DNA from: Pseudoalteromonas tunicata
GTDB taxonomy: Bacteria > Pseudomonadota > Gammaproteobacteria > Enterobacterales > Alteromonadaceae
Length of the DNA: 64,000 bases
Reading direction: 5' to 3'
Assembly: GCF_002310815.1 (NCBI RefSeq)
Contig: NZ_CP011033.1
Location: forward strand, 248,001 to 312,000
Under the pieces are notes generated by a model. The model had not been told where the DNA came from. It saw only the letters and a list, made by a program, of their open reading frames with translations, and did no database searches. The position numbers and the translations under genes were made by a program. Below are positions 28,218 to 41,900 of this stretch, one piece after another. Position 1 is the stretch's first letter; every line of letters begins with the position of its first letter.

Positions 28218-29885
28218 ATGTTATACAGGTTAGTTCTATTACATAAGAAACTACTTATTATTGCAACACTGTTGAGTGTTGTTAGTGCGTTATTTGGTAT
28301 TGGCATCATTTCGTTGGTCAATTCAGAAATTGAGCATGTTAGTGACTCATCATCGAATGTAATTGAAGGGTTATTATTCTTTTTTGCTGCTTTGACTGCG
28401 TTTCTTACTTTCAGTGTGATCTCTCAATACATGTTGACCAAGTTGTCGGTACAGATAATGGTCAGTATCAGAGAAAATATGGTGCAACGAATTCTATCTA
28501 CCAGCTATGAGCAGATTGAGAAAGTGGGAGGGCATCGAATCTTTGCTACCTTAACTAAAGATATCGAAGCACTTACCGCCACATTAAGTGCGGTACCTCA
28601 TGTAGCCTATAATTTATCCACGGTACTACTCTGTTTTGCTTATATGGGCTATCAGTCTTGGCAGTTATTTTTATGGGTAGGAGGGGTGCTGATCTTTGCT
28701 ATGGTGGTGGCGCAATTACTGATGAATATTGGTATAGGGCGGTTTAAAGCGGTACGTGAATTAGATGACAGTTTATTTAAAAATTTTCGTGCTTTAATCG
28801 ATGGCGGCAAAGAGCTTAATATTAATTTCAATCGAAAACGCTTTTTTTATAAAGATGTGATTACACCAAATATTGAACAAATAAAAAAATCGACCATTTC
28901 AGCTCACCTAATTTTTATTGTACTGAGTAACTGGACTAATCTCGTTTTATTTCTGGCACTTGGTTCGGTCGTTTTTGCTTCACAGTTATTTTTAGCCGGT
29001 ATTGCTACTGAAGTGGTGGTGAGCTTTGTACTGACTTTGGTCTATCTGATTGGCCCAATGACGGTATTGTTTAATACCTTTTCGGTGGTCGCTGAAGGGA
29101 TTGTATCGAGTCAAAAAATTGAGAATTTACAACTTTCTGAGGATGTTCTTTTTGAGCGATTAGACCATACCTTAACGCCTTCACATGATTGGCAGCACCT
29201 TGAAATTAAGTCAGTTGCTTATGAATATATCCGAGATGGCAGTGATGAGTATAAATTCTCCATTGGGCCTATTAACTTGAGCGTATCGCGAGGTGAAGTC
29301 ATTTTCCTCATTGGTGGTAATGGTTGTGGTAAGTCAACTTTTGCCAAAGTATTGTGTGGGCTTTATACGCCTACCAGTGGTGAGATTCGTTTAGATGGTA
29401 AGCTAGCGACCGCAGATATGGATAGGTATCGCTGTCATTTTAGTACCATTTTTTCAGATTTTTATTTGTTCGATCAGGTTATTGATGCCCAGGGAATGTT
29501 AGCTGATGACCATAAGATTGTTGAGTATCTCGTTAAGCTTAAACTGGATAAAAAAGTGACAGTGAATAATGGCATCCTGTCGACAACAGAATTATCTCAT
29601 GGCCAACGTAAAAGATTAGGGCTGTTGCTGTCTTACATGGAAGATGCGCCAATATATATTTTTGACGAATGGGCGGCAGATCAAGACCCTTACTTTAGAA
29701 ACTTCTTCTATTGCGAATTATTAGCGCAGCTTAAAGCACTTGGGAAAACGGTGTTCGTGATCAGTCATGATGAGCACTATTTTACTTTTTCAGATCGCAT
29801 TTTGAAATTTGATAGTGGTGAGATGGAAGAATTACCTCGAAAGTTGCCAGCCAAAGCAGCTACTGATCTGGCAGCGTTAGTATAG
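28218..29885 (+). CDS. Cyclic-peptide-type ABC exporter (SyrD/PvdE-like)
   Basis: A 555-residue half-transporter with the permease and ATPase fused in one chain, as in the cyclic-peptide exporter family typified by SyrD and PvdE. The N-terminal part (about 1-290) has membrane segments near 12-33, 48-72, 128-150, 155-175, 230-255 and 262-290. The ATPase carries Walker A GGNGCGKST near 366, a signature LSHGQRKRL near 459, Walker B IYIFDEWAADQDP near 480 and the H-loop ISHDEHYF near 515. The LSxGQRKRL form and the D-E-W-A-A-D-Q-D-P stretch are typical of this family. It probably moves the finished or precursor peptide across the inner membrane. It sits between the thioesterase-bearing synthetase and the starter synthetase, supporting one pathway. 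The start is preceded by ACAAGG at a suitable distance. Confidence 0.88.
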   Translation: MLYRLVLLHKKLLIIATLLSVVSALFGIGIISLVNSEIEHVSDSSSNVIEGLLFFFAALTAFLTFSVISQYMLTKLSVQIMVSIRENMVQRILSTSYEQIEKVGGHRIFATLTKDIEALTATLSAVPHVAYNLSTVLLCFAYMGYQSWQLFLWVGGVLIFAMVVAQLLMNIGIGRFKAVRELDDSLFKNFRALIDGGKELNINFNRKRFFYKDVITPNIEQIKKSTISAHLIFIVLSNWTNLVLFLALGSVVFASQLFLAGIATEVVVSFVLTLVYLIGPMTVLFNTFSVVAEGIVSSQKIENLQLSEDVLFERLDHTLTPSHDWQHLEIKSVAYEYIRDGSDEYKFSIGPINLSVSRGEVIFLIGGNGCGKSTFAKVLCGLYTPTSGEIRLDGKLATADMDRYRCHFSTIFSDFYLFDQVIDAQGMLADDHKIVEYLVKLKLDKKVTVNNGILSTTELSHGQRKRLGLLLSYMEDAPIYIFDEWAADQDPYFRNFFYCELLAQLKALGKTVFVISHDEHYFTFSDRILKFDSGEMEELPRKLPAKAATDLAALV

Positions 29886-29900
29886 CAACAATCTGATGAT

Positions 29901-29915
29901 GGCTGCCTCGCAGCC
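29901..29915 (+). promoter_or_regulatory. Compact GC hairpin between exporter and starter NRPS
   Basis: GGCTGC (29901-29906), loop CTC, GCAGCC (29910-29915), starting 15 bp after the exporter stop. It is followed by A-rich rather than T-rich DNA. A second short stem, CCGC/GCGG, lies at 29958-29972. Neither is a clear terminator. Confidence 0.4.
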
Positions 29916-29996
29916 AAATAAATATTCGCCTTAATATGGGCTTGAAAGTTATATACCCCGCGCTATCTGCGGCCAGTGAGTATGGATTGACCAATA

Positions 29997-32900
29997 ATGA
30001 ATAAATTACACTACCCTTTGACATCTTCCCAGCAGCCTGTTTGGATGGAGCAAGTCTTCAAGCCTGAATCTCCTTTGTATAATATCGGCGGTCGATATGA
30101 ATTGCATGGGCCTATTAATCTTAAGCGATTACAATATGCGTTGGATTACGTGATTGCTCATACCGATGCACTAAAAATCAATATAACGAGTCAAGGCCTA
30201 CAAACAAACCAATACATTAATCATGAGCTTAAATACAAATTACCATGCATAGACTTTTCTGCTTATAACGATGCCAAAGAGCGAGCTATTGACTATTGTC
30301 AGACTCAAATGGCGATACCCTTTGATGTGATGAGCGATTGTTTATGGCGGCTACATTGGTTAAAAATATCACCCAATGAAAGTGCGTTGTGTGTGGTTTT
30401 TCATCATTTGATTGTTGATGGAACTGGAGGAAGTTTATTCTTAGAGTTCCTCAGCGAGACGTATACCAAAATGGATGAAAATGGCAATTTTATTGATGAA
30501 ATGCCTGTGCGACCTTCCTATTTAAATTTTGTCGACAAAGATATTTCTTATAGAAATTCAGCCAAATTTGAAACAGATCAGCTGTACTGGCAAACTAAAT
30601 TTAAGTCGTTACCAGACCCTGTATTACTGAAAAAGACGAATCAATATAATGACCAGCCTTTTATTAAACGAGAATTTGAGCTAACTCAGCAACAATTTGA
30701 CCAGATCCAGACGGTGGCGTCACAATTTGAATGTTCACCGACCCATTTTTTTACCACTTTAATTGCTGTCTATTTTTCGCTGATGAACGATGGCCGAAAT
30801 TTAGTTAATATTGGCATGCCAGTACATAACCGCGGTTCTGCACAATTGCGTAAAACAATTGGCATGATGGCATCTGTTATTCCAGTTGCCGTTGAATTTG
30901 AACGCAACAATAGCTTTGCTGATACTTTTATTGCGGTGGCGGCAGAGTTAAAACGTGCTTATAAACATCAAAAATATCCATTACATGAAATTATTCGTCA
31001 GCTTCGGCCGTTAAATGAAGGGAAAAACCAACTGTTCGATATTCAACTATCAGTTGAAAATTATCCATCCGATAACCTGTTTTGTAATGTTCCAAGCCGC
31101 AAGATGCCGCTTAATAGTGGTTATGGTTCTCATCCATTATCAATTTATGTCCGTAACCAAGAAAAAGTAAATAATGTTCAAATTGAATTTAATTTTGACC
31201 GTAATTATTTTGATAACGAAGAGGTTTCTCTTCATGTAAGCCGTTTAACCACCATGATAGCAACAGTCGTTGAGACGCCAACTATGCTGATTGGTGATTA
31301 CACATTAGCGACAGAAGCCGAAATAAAACAACAGCTATTTAATTGGAATGATTGCCAGAGCGAATATGACGCAGAGGCAATGATCCATCAGATATTTGAG
31401 CATTATGTTGAGCAAAGCCCTGATCAAACAGCGGTTGTATTTGGCTCTCAATCAATGTCATATGCACAATTGAACGCGCATGCTAATAAATTAGCGCATT
31501 ACTTAATTGAGCAACACGGTGTTAAGTCTGGAAACTATATTGGTATTTGTTTAAACCGTTCAATTGAAATGATGATAGCCATTTTAGCGACTTTAAAGGC
31601 TGGCGGTATCTATGTTGCTTTGGATCCAAATTATCCTAGCGACCGGTTGGCATACATGATGGAAGATTCCGGTGTTTCATTACTATTATCAAATTCTGCA
31701 TGTCGACAATCACTTAATTTTTCAAAATACCAAGTCATTGAATTAAATGATGTAATGATAGAGTCATCTGATGCGCCTTGGCTAAACTATACCGCTAGTA
31801 ATTTGACAGATCTGTTATCACAGCAATCTGATGAACTTGCTTATTTGATTTATACCTCAGGCTCAACTGGGCAGCCTAAAGGTGTAATGTGTACTCATCG
31901 GGGCATAGTTAATTTAGCGCACAATCAGCGCTTACTCTTTAATATCAGTGCGACGAGTAAAGTCTTGCATTATGCGTCAATCAGTTTTGATGCGGGCACA
32001 TGGGATTGGGTCATGGCACTGCTTAATGGCGCGACCTTGGTAGTTAGTAGTGAAAGTGAACGTATAGACCCCAAAAGAATTGAGCAACTGTTTAAAATTC
32101 AGCAAATCACACATGTAACTCTGCCTCCAGCTTTTCTTGCCAATATTGCGTGTACTGATGACTATGCGTTGCAATGTTTGATTGTCGCAGGAGAAGCTTG
32201 TGAACAAGACTTGATGGCGTTATGGGCAGAAAAATATGGTTTTTATAATGCTTATGGTCCTTCAGAAGCATCGGTATGTGCAACGGTATGTAAATTATCG
32301 TCCGATTCTGAAGTTCATATAGGTAGGCCTTTGGGTAATGTGTCGGTTTTTGTACTGGATGAATATCAAAAAATGTTACCAATAGGTTCTATTGGTCAAT
32401 TGTATATTGGAGGTGTGGGTCTTGCTCATGGGTACCTTAATAAACCTGAGTTAACGGCAGAAAAATTCATTAGCAATCCTTTTTTTGCTGCCAATCCAAG
32501 TAGTGGTGAGCGTTTGTATCGCAGCGGCGACTTAGTACGTTATTTACCCTCGGGAGAACTGAAGTTTGTTGGTCGTGCTGATGATCAGGTTAAAGTCAGA
32601 GGATTTAGGGTTGAACTAGGCGAGATTGAGCATGCTTTAAATCAATTGGAAGCAGTACATTCGTCCGTGGTACTGACAAAGCGTCAAAGTGGTACAAATC
32701 AACTGATCGCATATGTTATTCCTGAGCAAATAGTATCTGAGCAACAAGCTGCGGAATTTGTTTTTTCACTGCAAAGTGAGCTTGAAAAACATTTACCAGC
32801 ACATATGGTGCCTGGCAGTTTTTCTTTAATAGATAAGTGGCCAGTCACACCAAATGGAAAAATAGATAAAAAGGCATTATTGACACAAAACATTATTACT

Positions 32901-35900
32901 TTACAAGGCGAATATATTGCTCCAGAGACAGAAACTGAGCGCTATTTAGCGCAAATGTGGTCTGAAATACTCGGTGTTGAGCAAATTAGTGCCGCTGCAA
33001 ACTTCTTTCAATTAGGAGGACACTCACTGTTGTTGATGCAGCTAGCGAGTAAATTGCAAAGTATTGGTAAAGGGGTAAAGGTGCATACCTTATTTACTAT
33101 CCCGATACTCAGAGAAATGGCTAGTTACCTTGATTCATACACCCATGAGGAACCGGAATTTAAGGTGCCAAAAAATGGTATCGCCCATAATTGTGATTAT
33201 ATTACGCCACATATGTTGCCCTTAATTGAGTTATCTCAGTTAGAAATTGATGCTATCGCAGATAAAGTACCGGATAGCTACCGTAATATTCAAGATATTT
33301 ATCCACTGGCTCCATTGCAAGAAGGTGTTTTGTTTGTTCACACATTAAACCCTCATCAAGACCCTTATGTAACAACTGCGGCCTTTGAATTTGCCGATGT
33401 TTCACAGTTTGACCAATTTAAACATGCGTTAGATGCTGTTATCGCAAGACACGATGTACTCAGAACTGCAATTTTTTGGCAGGGCAGAGAAAATCCACTA
33501 CAAGTTGTATTACGAACAGTGTCATTGCCCGTTTTACCCCTTGTTTTAAATAGCAAAAATACGCTTAAACAAGCGTTTATGTCTTATGTTGAGGAGCACC
33601 AGCCAAGTTTAGATTTAGAAGCGGCACCGCTGATGAAACTAGAAGTAACAGAGTCTGATGCTGAAGGTCAATGTTATGCATTATTGACCTTCCATCATCT
33701 AATTACAGATCATGTCTCGCTAGATATTTTAGTGACGCAATTGCAGCAAAAATGCACAATGGCTGATTTTGAAATTGAGACCCCACAACTCTATCGCGAG
33801 TTTATTGCGCGTACTTTAGCGCATAAGGATGAACTAGATATTGCTGCGTTTTTTAAGGATAAGTTGGGTGATATCGAGACGCCAACATTACCTTTTCAAT
33901 TAACTGAAGTGACAGGGAACGGTGGTGCTATTGATGATTTGCATCTTAGCTTAGCACCACAATTAAGTGCTGATATTCGTGCAATTTCTCGTCAGCATCA
34001 GCTCAGTCCCGCTGCGTTATTTCATCTTGCTTGGGCTAAGGTGATTGCTACTTGTTGTGCCAGCGATGATGTTGTTTTTGGTACTGTATTATCCGGTCGT
34101 ATGAGCGGTATGCTAGGTATCGAGAAGATGATGGGAATGATGATTAATACGCTGCCGCTTAGAGTGAATATGCAACAAGGAAGCCTATTACAGCAACTTC
34201 AACAGGTTGATTTTGAAATAAAAGCGTTAATACCGTATGAGCAAGTTTCATTGGCTCAAGCGCAAAGGTTCAGTGGTATTGATGGAAATGGGACGCTGTT
34301 TAGCGCGATATTGAACTATCGCCATTCTGTTGCAGAGCAAGATAACATCTTGGCACAAAATGGTCACAGGCAATGGACTCTGCTCAGCGCTAAAGAAAGA
34401 ACCAATTATCCATTTGGGGTGTCGGTGAATGATTTTGGTCATGATTTCTCGCTCGAGTTCCAAATTGACAAAGCCGTTGGTGCGCAATCGATAGCCGCTT
34501 ATATGCAAACTGCCCTACAAAATCTTGTAGCTCAATTATTAGGTCGTTCTGATAACTGTGAGCTTTCGAACTGTGTGCTGTCAGAAAACGAACTCAAACA
34601 ACAATTGATTGATTGGCAAGCGGCGCCTGCGACCTATCCGAAAAAGGCTTGTATTCATGAGGTCTTTGAACAACGGGTCGCTGACACCCCCGATGCCATA
34701 GCGCTCAGTTGTAATGAGCAAGTCCTGAGCTACCGGCAACTAAACGAGCGAGCGAATCAAGTCGCACATTACCTTCAAAATAGGCATCAAATTGGCGCCA
34801 ATAGCCGTGTTGGTTTATGTATTGGGCGCTCAGTTGAGATGATTATTGGTACGTTAGCGATTTTAAAAGCAGGAGCAGCTTATGTGCCGCTCGACCCACA
34901 GGCGCCTCAATCACGTTTAGCCTACATGCTTGAAGACACCGCAGTGAGTGTGATACTGACAGCGGAATCACAGGCAACAGCACTGCACTTTAGTGATGTG
35001 CCGCAAATTTGTTTAGACCAACATGATGCGCTCATATCGCAGCAAAGCAGCAATAACCTCAGCCGAGCAACTGGGCTCAGTAGCGAGTCACTTGCCTATG
35101 TGATTTATACCTCGGGTTCTACAGGGCATCCTAAAGGCGTCATGACCCCTCATCGGGCGGTTAATCGCTTAGTCTGCTCACCGAATTTCATGACGTTAGA
35201 CAAAGAGACGGTTTTTTTACAATGTGCCACCATTGCCTTTGATGCTGCCACATTAGAAATCTGGGGGCCATTGTTAAATGGCGGGCGCTGTGTCTTGTTC
35301 CCAGACGAATTAATCACGCTAGAGCGCCTGAACGCGGTACTGGCAGCGCAGCAGGTGACGGCGATGTGGTTAACATCGGGCTTATTTACGCAGTGGAGTA
35401 CAGCCTGTCAACCGGGGCTTGCATTGGAGTATGTGCTTGCTGGAGGCGATGTACTCAATCCGCAAGCAGTTAAAGCCGTACAACAGGCGTTGCCAGATGT
35501 GAGCGTTATCAACGGGTATGGGCCGACAGAAAATACCACCTTTACGTGTTGTTACCCGATACCACGTGGCCAGGATTTATCCGCAGGTGTTCCGATAGGG
35601 CAAGGCGTACAAGGGGATGTGGTGCTAATTTTATCAGCACAAGGCAGCTTAGTACCCGCAGGCGTGATAGGCGAATTATGTGTCGGCGGTGATGGTCTGG
35701 CACTAGGTTACCTCAATCAACAGGCGCAGACGCAGCAGCAATTTGTCGCAAATCTGTATAGTCGTATTTTGGGTCGGGCAGAGCGATTGTACAAAACGGG
35801 CGATTTAGTCCGTTATACGACAGATGGTTTAATCGAATATGTGGGGCGAGTAGACGACCAAATTAAAATCCGCGGATTTCGGGTTGAATTAGGTGAAATC

Positions 35901-38900
35901 CAAAACAGGATCAATGCGTTGGATGATGTCGAACAGTCTTTGGTGGTGTGCCGTAAAGATCAGAGCGATAATGCCAGTATTGTTGCTTACGTTGAACTGA
36001 AACAGGCAACACCGAGCGATCAGCATGCAACTGACGCAAACCAAATTGCTAGCGAGTTACAAAGTGCATTACCTGCTTATATGGTGCCCAGCACTTTTGT
36101 TTTTGTTCAAGAATGGCCATTGACATCAAATGGGAAGATAGACAAACGAGCGCTCCCTGAACCTGACCTCAGTTTTAGACTACAAAGCTATGTTGCACCG
36201 TCAGGATTAAAGCAGTTGTTGCTTACGAAAATCTGGTCTGAATTACTGGGCATAGATGCCAGTAAAATCAGCAGTGAAGCAAACTTTTTTGAACTAGGGG
36301 GTCACTCATTATTGATGATGAAAATTCATGCGCAATTAAAAAAAGCAGGATTTGAGGGAGAAACTCAAGCGATTTTTAAGGCTCAGACTTTAGCCGATAT
36401 GGCCTTGGCATTAAGAGCATCCGGTGAGACCGTTGCTTATCAAGTCCCAGCAAATATTATTCCAGTTGATGCAGACTCAATCACTCCACAAATGCTGCCA
36501 CTCATTGAACTAACACAACATGAATTAGAAAAAGTTTGTCAACGAGTCCCTGGCGGTGCAAAAAATATTCAGGATATTTATCCACTTGCTTCATTGCAAC
36601 AAGGTATTTTATTTGCTCATACTTTAGAGCAAGAATTTGACCCTTATGTTATTTCGGCTTCTTTAACGTTTAATGATCGATTGCAATTTACGCGATTTGT
36701 TGATGCGCTTACTGAGGTGGTTGCTCGACATGACATTTTACGTAGTCTGATACTGTGGCGTGGCCTTGAAAAAGCGGTTCAGGTAGTACAGCGAAATGTG
36801 GGATCTTTGGTCGAATATCTCGAGTTTGCTGCAGAAGCAGATATCTACACTGCGTTTACACAATTTGTTGTAAGCGGTAATCATAAGATTGATATTGAAC
36901 AAGCACCATTACTGCGTTTGCAGGTAGTTGAGGATAAAAGTAGTGGTCAGGTGTTTGCGTTGTTTAAACATCATCACATTATTACAGATCACGTCTCTGT
37001 TGAATTAATCCTTGAAGAATTGTCCAAAATCATTGAGGGACGTACAACTGAGCTCTTACCGTCAGTTCCGTATCGGGAATTTGTGGCTAAGTCTTTACAT
37101 AAATCAAAAGTACTAGACAGTGATGCTTTTTTTAAGTCACAACTTGGCAATGTAGAAGAGCCAACTTTACCTTTTGGTTTTGCCAATATATTAGGTGATG
37201 GCTCTAATTCAAAAGAGCTTAGTTATCCATTAAATTCTATATTAAGCCAACAGCTCCGTACTCTTGCAAAACAGCAACATATTAGCCCCGCGGTATTATT
37301 TCATGGCGCTTGGGCTATGGTATTGTCTCATTGTTGCAATATGAGCGAAGTTGTTTTTGGTACTGTTTTTTCTGGACGAATGAGTGGTGAAGAGGGCGTT
37401 GATCAGATGTTAGGTATGCTGATTAATACTTTGCCTATCAAACTCAACTTGGCTAACGTAACAACATCAGCGTTTTTAGAGCAAATTCGCCATCAATTAC
37501 AAGCTCTGATCCCCTATGAGCAAATCTCTTTGGCCGATGCTCAGCGCCATAGTCAAGTAGCGCCAAGTACACCCTTGTTTAGCACAACATTAAATTTTCG
37601 TCATTCTCAGAAGATGGCTAAAAGCGACTTTGAACCGCTGTATCAGATTGATGCGGTACATGAACGTAGTAATTATCCATTGGATTTATCGGTAAATGAC
37701 TATGGCGATGAGTTTACTCTCGATTTTCAAGCCGATGTCCGTGTACCACTAGATTTAGTGTCTGACTTGATGACTACCGCATTGACGAGCTTGGTTACAG
37801 ATATGCAACAGCTAGCTGCAACGCAAGTAGCTCAGCTTGCTGTTTATCCTTCAGAGCGAGAGCAGGCTTTACTGGCGATGCAGTGTGGGCCGAAACGAGA
37901 ACTGGCCTGGTGCTGCGCGCATCATCTGATAGCGCAGCAGGTTAAAAAATCACTCGGACGGGTGGCGGTGACCAATGGTGAGCAATTCCTAAGTTATCGT
38001 ATGTTAGATGAACGTGCTAATCAGCTGGCCCATTATCTGCGCGAGCACCATAACGTTGGCCCCGATACCTTGGTTGGTCTGTGTGTTGAGCGCTCGCTTG
38101 AGATGATGGTGGGGGTGCTGGCTATCTTAAAGGCAGGTGGGGCTTATGTGCCGCTAGACCCTGCTTATCCTAAAGAGCGTCTGGCGTTTATGGTGCAGGA
38201 TACGGGCCTGACTGTGGTGCTGACACAACAAAAAGTGGCCACGTTACTGGATGGTTTTAACGTGACTACGGTGCCTATTTGTACCCTACAGCATTTTAAT
38301 GATTACGCGACTGATGCCCCCGATGTACCGGGACTGACTCCTGCGAATTTGGCGTATGTGATGTACACCTCTGGCTCAACGGGTACGCCAAAAGGAGTGA
38401 TGGTTACGCATCGTAACTTAGTTAATTTTGCCGCCAACTGTGAGCTGCGTTACGACATCACCGAGGCTGATAATGTCTTGCAATTTTCAACGATGAACTT
38501 TGACATTTTTGTTGAAGAATGGCTGGCGTCCCTAAGCCGCGGTGCGAGTTTGGTACTGCGTCACGAAGCGGTCTCGTTGAGTCGCGAAGCCTTTATTGAT
38601 TTTTGTCAGCAGCATGCCATCAGTGTGGCCAGTTTGCCAACCGCATTTTGGCATCAGTTGGCACTCAGTGAAGAAGAGTTGGCCCGTCTGTCACTGCGCT
38701 TGGTGATTGTTGGCGGCGAAGCGTTGGATAAAAAATCGGTGGCAAGTTTAAAACCAGGTTTTTGTTTGCTCAATTCCTATGGCCCAACTGAAACCACTGT
38801 CACCGCCTCAGGCTTTGCGATTGACAGTGATTACGCCGAGTCTCGTGCGGTGCCAATTGGTCGTGCGAATGCCAATACTGCTTGTTTGGTTTTATCAGAG

Positions 38901-41900
38901 CAACTGACACTGTGTCCGCCGGGCGTAATGGGCGAGCTTTACATCAGTGGTCAGGGGTTGGCCAAAGGGTATTTGAATCAACCGGCACTCACCGCAGAGC
39001 GTTTTATCGATAACCCTTATTATGACAAGAGCAACCTCGCACTCAGTGAGCGCTTGTATAAAACCGGCGATTGGGTCCGTTTGTCTGGCGATGGTGAGTT
39101 AGTCTTTATGGGGCGCATCGATGACCAAGTAAAAATACGCGGTTTTCGGGTTGAATTAGGTGAAATTGTTAATCAGTTAATGGCTGACGAAACCGTCGAG
39201 CTTGCGGTGGTGCTTGCTGAGCCTGGGCATGATGGAGGTAAAACGTTACGAGCTTATGTTCAACCACAGCAGAGCCTTGATGAAGCACAGCACAGCCAGT
39301 GGCTGCAATCGTTGCAACAATCATTAAGCGCGAGCTTACCCAATTATATGGTGCCAGCCACCTTCAGCGTGGTGGTGCAATGGCCGGTCACCACCAATGG
39401 TAAAGTAGATAAACAGGCCTTGCTCGCACTGCCAGCAGTCGTTTTATTGCAGGAATATCAAGCGCCGCAAAGCGCGCAGGAGCACTGGCTGGTTGAATTT
39501 TGTAGTCAGCATTTAGCGTTACCAACTAACCAAATTAGTGTCACCGCGAACTTTTTTGCGTTGGGAGGGCACTCATTATTGATAATGCAATTGGTGAGTC
39601 AGCTGAGAAAAAGTGAGCTTCAAGCAGACGTCCAAGCGTTATTCAAAGCGCATTCGTTGCAAGACATGGCACGGCAGATACAGCCATTGAACACAGCTGA
39701 ATTCATCAATGTGCCCGCCAATGGGATCCCAGCAGATTGCCAACACATCACACCCGAGATGCTCACCTTAACGCAGCTCAGTGAGGCAGAGATTGCGGAT
39801 ATTGCGGCAGTTATTCCCGGAGGAATGGCCAATATTCAAGATATTTACCCCCTAGCACCACTGCAAGAAGGGGTCTTATTCATTCACACCATGAGCGAGC
39901 AATACGACCCATATGTCACCAGCAGCACGTTTGAGTTTGATGATGACGCGAGTTTGGCGAGCTTTTTAGCCGCGTTGCAACAACTGATTGCCAGACATGA
40001 TGTACTGCGTACCGCCATCGTGTGGCGTAACCGGACAACCGCGCTGCAAGTGGTTCAGCGAGAAGCCCAACTAGCAGTGAGTCAACTAGCGTTTAACGAC
40101 AGTGAGGATGTGTACCAAGCATTTATAGACTTTGTAGCGCAGGCCGATTATTGGATTGATTTAGAAACTGCGCCGTTACTGCAGCTGTCGGTATGTGAAG
40201 ATACGGTACGAGGCAAGCATTATGCACTCTTGAGCGAGCATCACCTGATATCAGACCATGTATCGTTAGAGGTTTTAGTCGAAGAGCTGAGCGTACTGTT
40301 ACATACTCCACACGCAGAGCTTGCACCGCCCGTTCCTTATCGCGAGTTTGTAGGACGTACCTTACAGCGCAGTGGCGAACTCGATACCGCCGCGTTTTTC
40401 AGCCAACAACTTGGTGAGGTGAGTGAGCCGACCCTGCCTTATGGGTTAAGCGATGTACTGAATGATGGTAAAGCGGTCACGAGTGTCAAAGTCCGATTGG
40501 ACAAAGCCCAAGCGCAACAGGTACGGCAGTTAATGCGTGAGCACAACAGCAGCCCAGCAGCGTTGTTTCACTTAGTATGGGCCAAAGTGTTATCGGTGTG
40601 CAGCGGTCAGTCACAAGTGGTGTTTGGCACGGTTTTATCAGGACGCATGAATGGGCTCCCCGGCATAGAACGCATGATGGGGATGTTAATCAACACCTTG
40701 CCATTAAAAGTGGACTTAGGCAGTCACAGAGCCGCAACGTTATTAAGCCAACTGAACAGCGACTTACAAGACTTAGTACCGTATGAGCAAGTTTCATTAG
40801 CAGAAGCACAACGTTACAGCGGCGTCAGTGGACAACTGCCGTTATTCAGCGCGATGTTAAATTACCGTCACTCAGCAATAGCAGAGCAAGGCGCAGAAGC
40901 ACAGGCGGGATTTCGGGTCCTTGAGAGCCAAGAGCGAACCAACTACCCGTTTAACTTATTAGTGGATGATTTTGGTGATGGCTTTGCATTTGAAGTGCAA
41001 ATAGATACACGGGTCCCAGCGCAGCAGATAGCGGCGTATGTACAGGTTACACTGACAAACGTACTCGATTTATTAGCAAAAGACTCAATACAATCCGTGC
41101 ACAGTGTGTGTGTATTATCAGACGCCGAGCGCCAGCAGCAGCTGATAGATTGGAACAATACTGCGCTGAGCTACCCTAAAGAATTGTGCATTCATGAATT
41201 ATTTGAAGCGCAAGTGCAACACGCACCAGAGCGCACCGCGGTATGGTTTGAAGAGCAGTGTTTAAGTTATGGCGAACTTAATGCCAAAGCCAACCAGTTG
41301 GCACATTATTTACGCGCTGAGCATGGTGTTGGGCCCGACAGTTTAGTGGGCTTATGCACTGAGCGCTCATTGGAAATGGTCATCGGGATTTGGGGGATTT
41401 TAAAAGCCGGCGGCGCTTATGTGCCATTGGACCCTGATTATCCTCAGGCTAGACTTGCCTACTTGATTGAAGATGCCGCTTTATCTGTGGTACTAACTCA
41501 GTATGACGTATCCAAACGTATAAATTTAGGTCAATCATCGACAGTATTACTTGATGGATTGATTGATAAGTCTGATAGTCAATTTTTACAATACCCTGAA
41601 TATGATTTAAGTACAGAGGAAACAGGTGTCTGTGAATCAAACTTGGCATATTTAATTTATACCTCAGGTTCAACAGGTAATCCTAAGGGAGTCATGATTG
41701 AGCACCGTAATACAGTAGCGATGCTGCAATGGGCTAAACAAGCTTATTGTGATTTAGAATTAGATCGCGTACTGGCATCAACCTCATTAAATTTTGATTT
41801 ATCTGTCTATGAACTCTTTTTACCATTATGTTTTGGTTATCAAAGTGTGATTGTGAAAAACGCGCTTGCCCTGACCGAGCAGAAATTGCACATCAGCATG

